64,000 nt of DNA from Ophthalmolycus amberensis (lineage: Eukaryota; Chordata; Actinopteri; Perciformes; Zoarcidae), in the NCBI GenBank assembly GCA_024529925.1, contig JAFEUB010000473.1, positions 73,501 to 137,500 on the forward strand, read 5' to 3'. Below are positions 60,642 through 64,000 of this stretch, in pieces (position 1 is the first letter of the stretch; every line of letters starts with the position of its first letter). A model generated the notes under the pieces. That model worked only from the letters and a program-made list of their open reading frames with translations. It did no database searches and was not told the origin of the DNA. The translations under genes and the position numbers were made by a program.

Positions 60642-60646
<5 letters not shown>
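55889..60646. other. 4.8 kb of non-repetitive sequence without recognised gene
   Basis: No family resemblance was seen in any frame, including a 208-codon minus-strand frame at 58,107-57,481 that is Cys/Ser-rich but featureless. A stretch at about 56,740-56,930 looks compact and unrepetitive and might be a conserved non-coding element. A short G run sits at 59,801-59,809. Confidence 0.5.
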
Positions 60647-61142
<496 letters not shown>

Positions 61143-61146
<4 letters not shown>

Positions 61147-61483
61147 TACTGGGCAACGATTAAAATATTTAATCACGATTAATCGCATGGATTCTTTGCG
61201 ATTAATCTCATTGTTATGTCAAAGTTCAATAATGAATTCATAAGTAGTGTTTTGTGCACTTTTATTTTAAAGTGCTGCTCTATGAACAGGTGAATAACAT
61301 CGTGTGTGAACACTTTAAACACATCAGGTTGTTGTTAGCAGCAGTGTTCTCTTCACACAGCAGCAGTTCTATCTCTTCTATATCTGTGCTCAGTGTGTGA
61401 AACGTTCCACTGCTGTGAACAGAACAACATGTTTCACACGTTCATCTACATGTGTGTGTTGAGTCTTCATCACAGTCAGAGCA
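61143..61483. mobile_element. hAT-like MITE end preceding the 26-bp array
   Basis: It begins TTAGTACTGGGCAACGATTA and continues with ATCACGATTAATCGCATGG and TTTGCGATTAATCTC, a terminal sequence I recognise from non-autonomous hAT-like elements in fish. No transposase frame follows. The 26-bp array begins inside what should be the element interior. Confidence 0.6.
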
Positions 61484-64000
61484 TGTGATGCTGCTCTACT
61501 CTTCATCACTATGATGCAGCTCTACTCTTCATCACTATGATGCAGCTCTACTCTTCATCACTATGATGCAGCTCTACTCTTCATCACTATGACGCTGCTC
61601 TACTCTTCATCACTATGATGCAGCTCTACTCTTCATCACTATGATGCAGCTCTACTCTTCATCACTATGATGCAGCTCTACTCTTCATCACTATGATGCT
61701 GCTCTACTCTTCATCACTATGATGCAGCTCTACTCTTCATCACTATGATGCTGCTCTACTCTTCATCACTATGATGCAGCTCTACTCTTCATCACTATGA
61801 TGCAGCTCTACTCTTCATCACTATGATGCTGCTCTACTCTTCATCACTATGATGCAGCTCTACTCTTCATCACTATGATGCTGCTCTACTCTTCATCACT
61901 ATGATGCAGCTCTACTCTTCATCACTATGATGCAGCTCTACTCTTCATCACTATGATGCTGCTCTACTCTTCATCACTATGATGCAGCTCTACTCTTCAT
62001 CACTATGATGCAGCTCTACTCTTCATCACTATGATGCAGCTCTACTCTTCATCACTATGATGCAGCTCTAATCTTCATCACTATGATGCAGCTCTACCCT
62101 TCATCACTATGATGCAGCTCTACTCTTCATCACTATGATGCAGCTCTACTCTTCATCACTATGATGCAGCTCTACTCTTCATCACTATGATGCTGCTCTA
62201 CTCTTCATCACTATGATGCAGCTCTACTCTTCATCACTATGATGCAGCTCTACTCTTCATCACTATGATGCAGCTCTACTCTTCATCACTATGATGCAGC
62301 TCTACTCTTCATCACTATGATGCTGCTCTACTCTTCATCACTATGATGCAGCTCTACTCTTCATCACTATGATGCAGCTCTACTCTTCATCACTATGATG
62401 CAGCTCTACTCTTCATCACTATGATGCTGCTCTACTCTTCATCACTATGATGCAGCTCTACTCTTCATCACTATGATGCAGCTCTACTCTTCATCACTAT
62501 GATGCAGCTCTACTCTTCATCACTATGATGCTGCTCTACTCTTCATCACTATGATGCAGCTCTACTCTTCATCACTATGATGCAGCTCTACTCTTCATCA
62601 CTATGATGCAGCTCTACTCTTCATCACTATGACGCAGCTCTACTCTTCATCACTATGATGCAGCTCTACTCTTCATCACTATGATGCTGCTCTACTCTTC
62701 ATCACTATGACGCAGCTCTACTCTTCATCACTATGATGCAGCTCTACTCTTCATCACTATGACGCTGCTCTACTCTTCATCACTATGACGCAGCTCTACT
62801 CTTCATCACTATGACGCAGCTCTACTCTTCATCACTATGATGCTGCTCTACTCTTCATCACTATGATGCTGCTCTACTCTTCATCACTATGATGCAGCTC
62901 TACTCTTCATCACTATGATGCAGCTCTACTCTTCATCACTATGATGCAACTCTAATCTTCATCACTATGACGCAGCTCTACTCTTCATCACTATGATGCA
63001 GCTCTAATCTTCATCACTATGACGCAGCTCTACTCTTCATCACTATGATGCTGCTCTACTCTTCATCACTATGACGCAGCTCTACTCTTCATCACTATGA
63101 CGCAGCTCTACTCTTCATCACTATGATGCAGCTCTACTCTTCATCACTATGATGCAGCTCTACTCTTCATCACTATGATGCAGCTCTAATCTTCATCACT
63201 ATGACGCAGCTCTACTCTTCATCACTATGATGCAGCTCTAATCTTCATCACTATGACGCAGCTCTACTCTTCATCACTATGATGCTGCTCTACTCTTCAT
63301 CACTATGACGCAGCTCTACTCTTCATCACTATGACGCAGCTCTACTCTTCATCACTATGACGCAGCTCTACTCTTCATCACTATGACGCAGCTCTACTCT
63401 TCATCACTATGATGCTGCTCTACTCTTCATCACTATGATGCTGCTCTACTCTTCATCACTATGATGCAGCTCTACTCTTCATCACTATGATGCAGCTCTA
63501 CTCTTCATCACTATGATGCAGCTCTACTCTTCATCACTATGATGCAGCTCTACTCTTCATCACTATGATGCTGCTCTACTCTTCATCACTATGACGCAGC
63601 TCTACTCTTCATCACTATGATGCAGCTCTACTCTTCATCACTATGATGCAGCTCTACTCTTCATCACTATGATGCAGCTCTACTCTTCATCACTATGATG
63701 CAGCTCTACTCTTCATCACTATGATGCAGCTCTACTCTTCATCACTATGATGCTGCTCTACTCTTCATCACTATGATGCTGCTCTACTCTTCATCACTAT
63801 GATGCTGCTCTACTCTTCATCACTATGATGCAGCTCTACTCTTCATCACTATGATGCAGCTCTACTCTTCATCACTATGATGTAGCTCTACTCTTCATCA
63901 CTATGATGCAGCTCTACTCTTCATCACTATGATGCAGCTCTACTCTTCATCACTATGATGCTGCTCTACTCTTCATCACTATGATGCAGCTCTACTCTTC
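61484..64000. repeat. 26-bp minisatellite running off the window (about 97 copies)
   Basis: The unit is CTCTACTCTTCATCACTATG plus ATGCAG (26 bp), with A/T (GCAGCT/GCTGCT), T/C (GATG/GACG) and CTAATC variants. GACG variants cluster between about 62,630 and 63,600. The array continues beyond the window end. Confidence 0.97.

Overview
The window looks like nuclear DNA of a ray-finned fish, probably a percomorph teleost. The reasons are a vertebrate bombesin-family receptor gene with GT-AG introns, a dispersed repeat near 4.5-4.9 kb that I recognise from many perch-like fish, an L2/CR1-type LINE fragment, hAT-like terminal sequences, and very dense micro- and minisatellites. No bacterial, phage or CRISPR features were seen.

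Only one protein-coding gene can be supported: a plus-strand neuromedin-B receptor (NMBR-like) gene that enters the window already in progress. Its first coding exon (N-terminus to TM3) must lie upstream. The exons present are 11,685-11,826 (ICL2/TM4), 13,267-13,482 (ECL2/TM5/ICL3), 47,317-47,555 (TM6/TM7) and 49,404-49,566 (C-tail and stop). A 39-nt in-frame candidate cassette exon lies at 49,134-49,172. The main exons join in phase without a stop and give the C-terminal two thirds of the receptor. Two introns (in ECL2 and in the C-tail) are extra relative to the three-exon mammalian bombesin receptor genes. One intron is about 33.8 kb long and is almost entirely repeats.

Layout: 1-11.7 kb is the upstream intron, with GT arrays, a 23/29-bp minisatellite and a 26-bp hairpin minisatellite (7.66-9.44 kb). 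11.7-13.5 kb holds two exons separated by a 62-bp pyrimidine minisatellite. 13.48-16.26 kb is a 23-25-bp array that starts at the splice donor itself. 17.4-31.4 kb is a tandem array of four near-identical ~3.48-kb units. 31.4-32.8 kb is the right flank of that element and further transposon-like sequence. 32.9-37.3 kb contains GT/CA tracts and a 9/22/31-bp array. 37.3-37.6 kb is a LINE/SINE-type tail. 37.6-46.1 kb is an inverted copy of the 3.48-kb element, split by a 5.8-kb 22-bp minisatellite. 47.3-49.6 kb holds the last exons. 51.1-52.3 kb is a 32-bp hairpin array that runs into a broken LINE reverse transcriptase. 53.5-55.9 kb is a 24-bp array in which nearly every unit carries CACGTG. 60.6-64 kb is an AT tract, a hAT-like end and a 26-bp array running off the window.

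Roughly 55-60% of the window is tandem repeat by my estimate. Nearly all long open reading frames come from these arrays (units that are multiples of three or lack stops) and are not genes. The most interesting points are the receptor gene's extra introns and candidate C-tail cassette exon, the array of donor-like motifs grown from a real 5' splice site, the hairpin-bearing repeat families, the ~100-fold E-box array, and the recent amplification and inversion of the 3.48-kb element with its TATA-bearing module.
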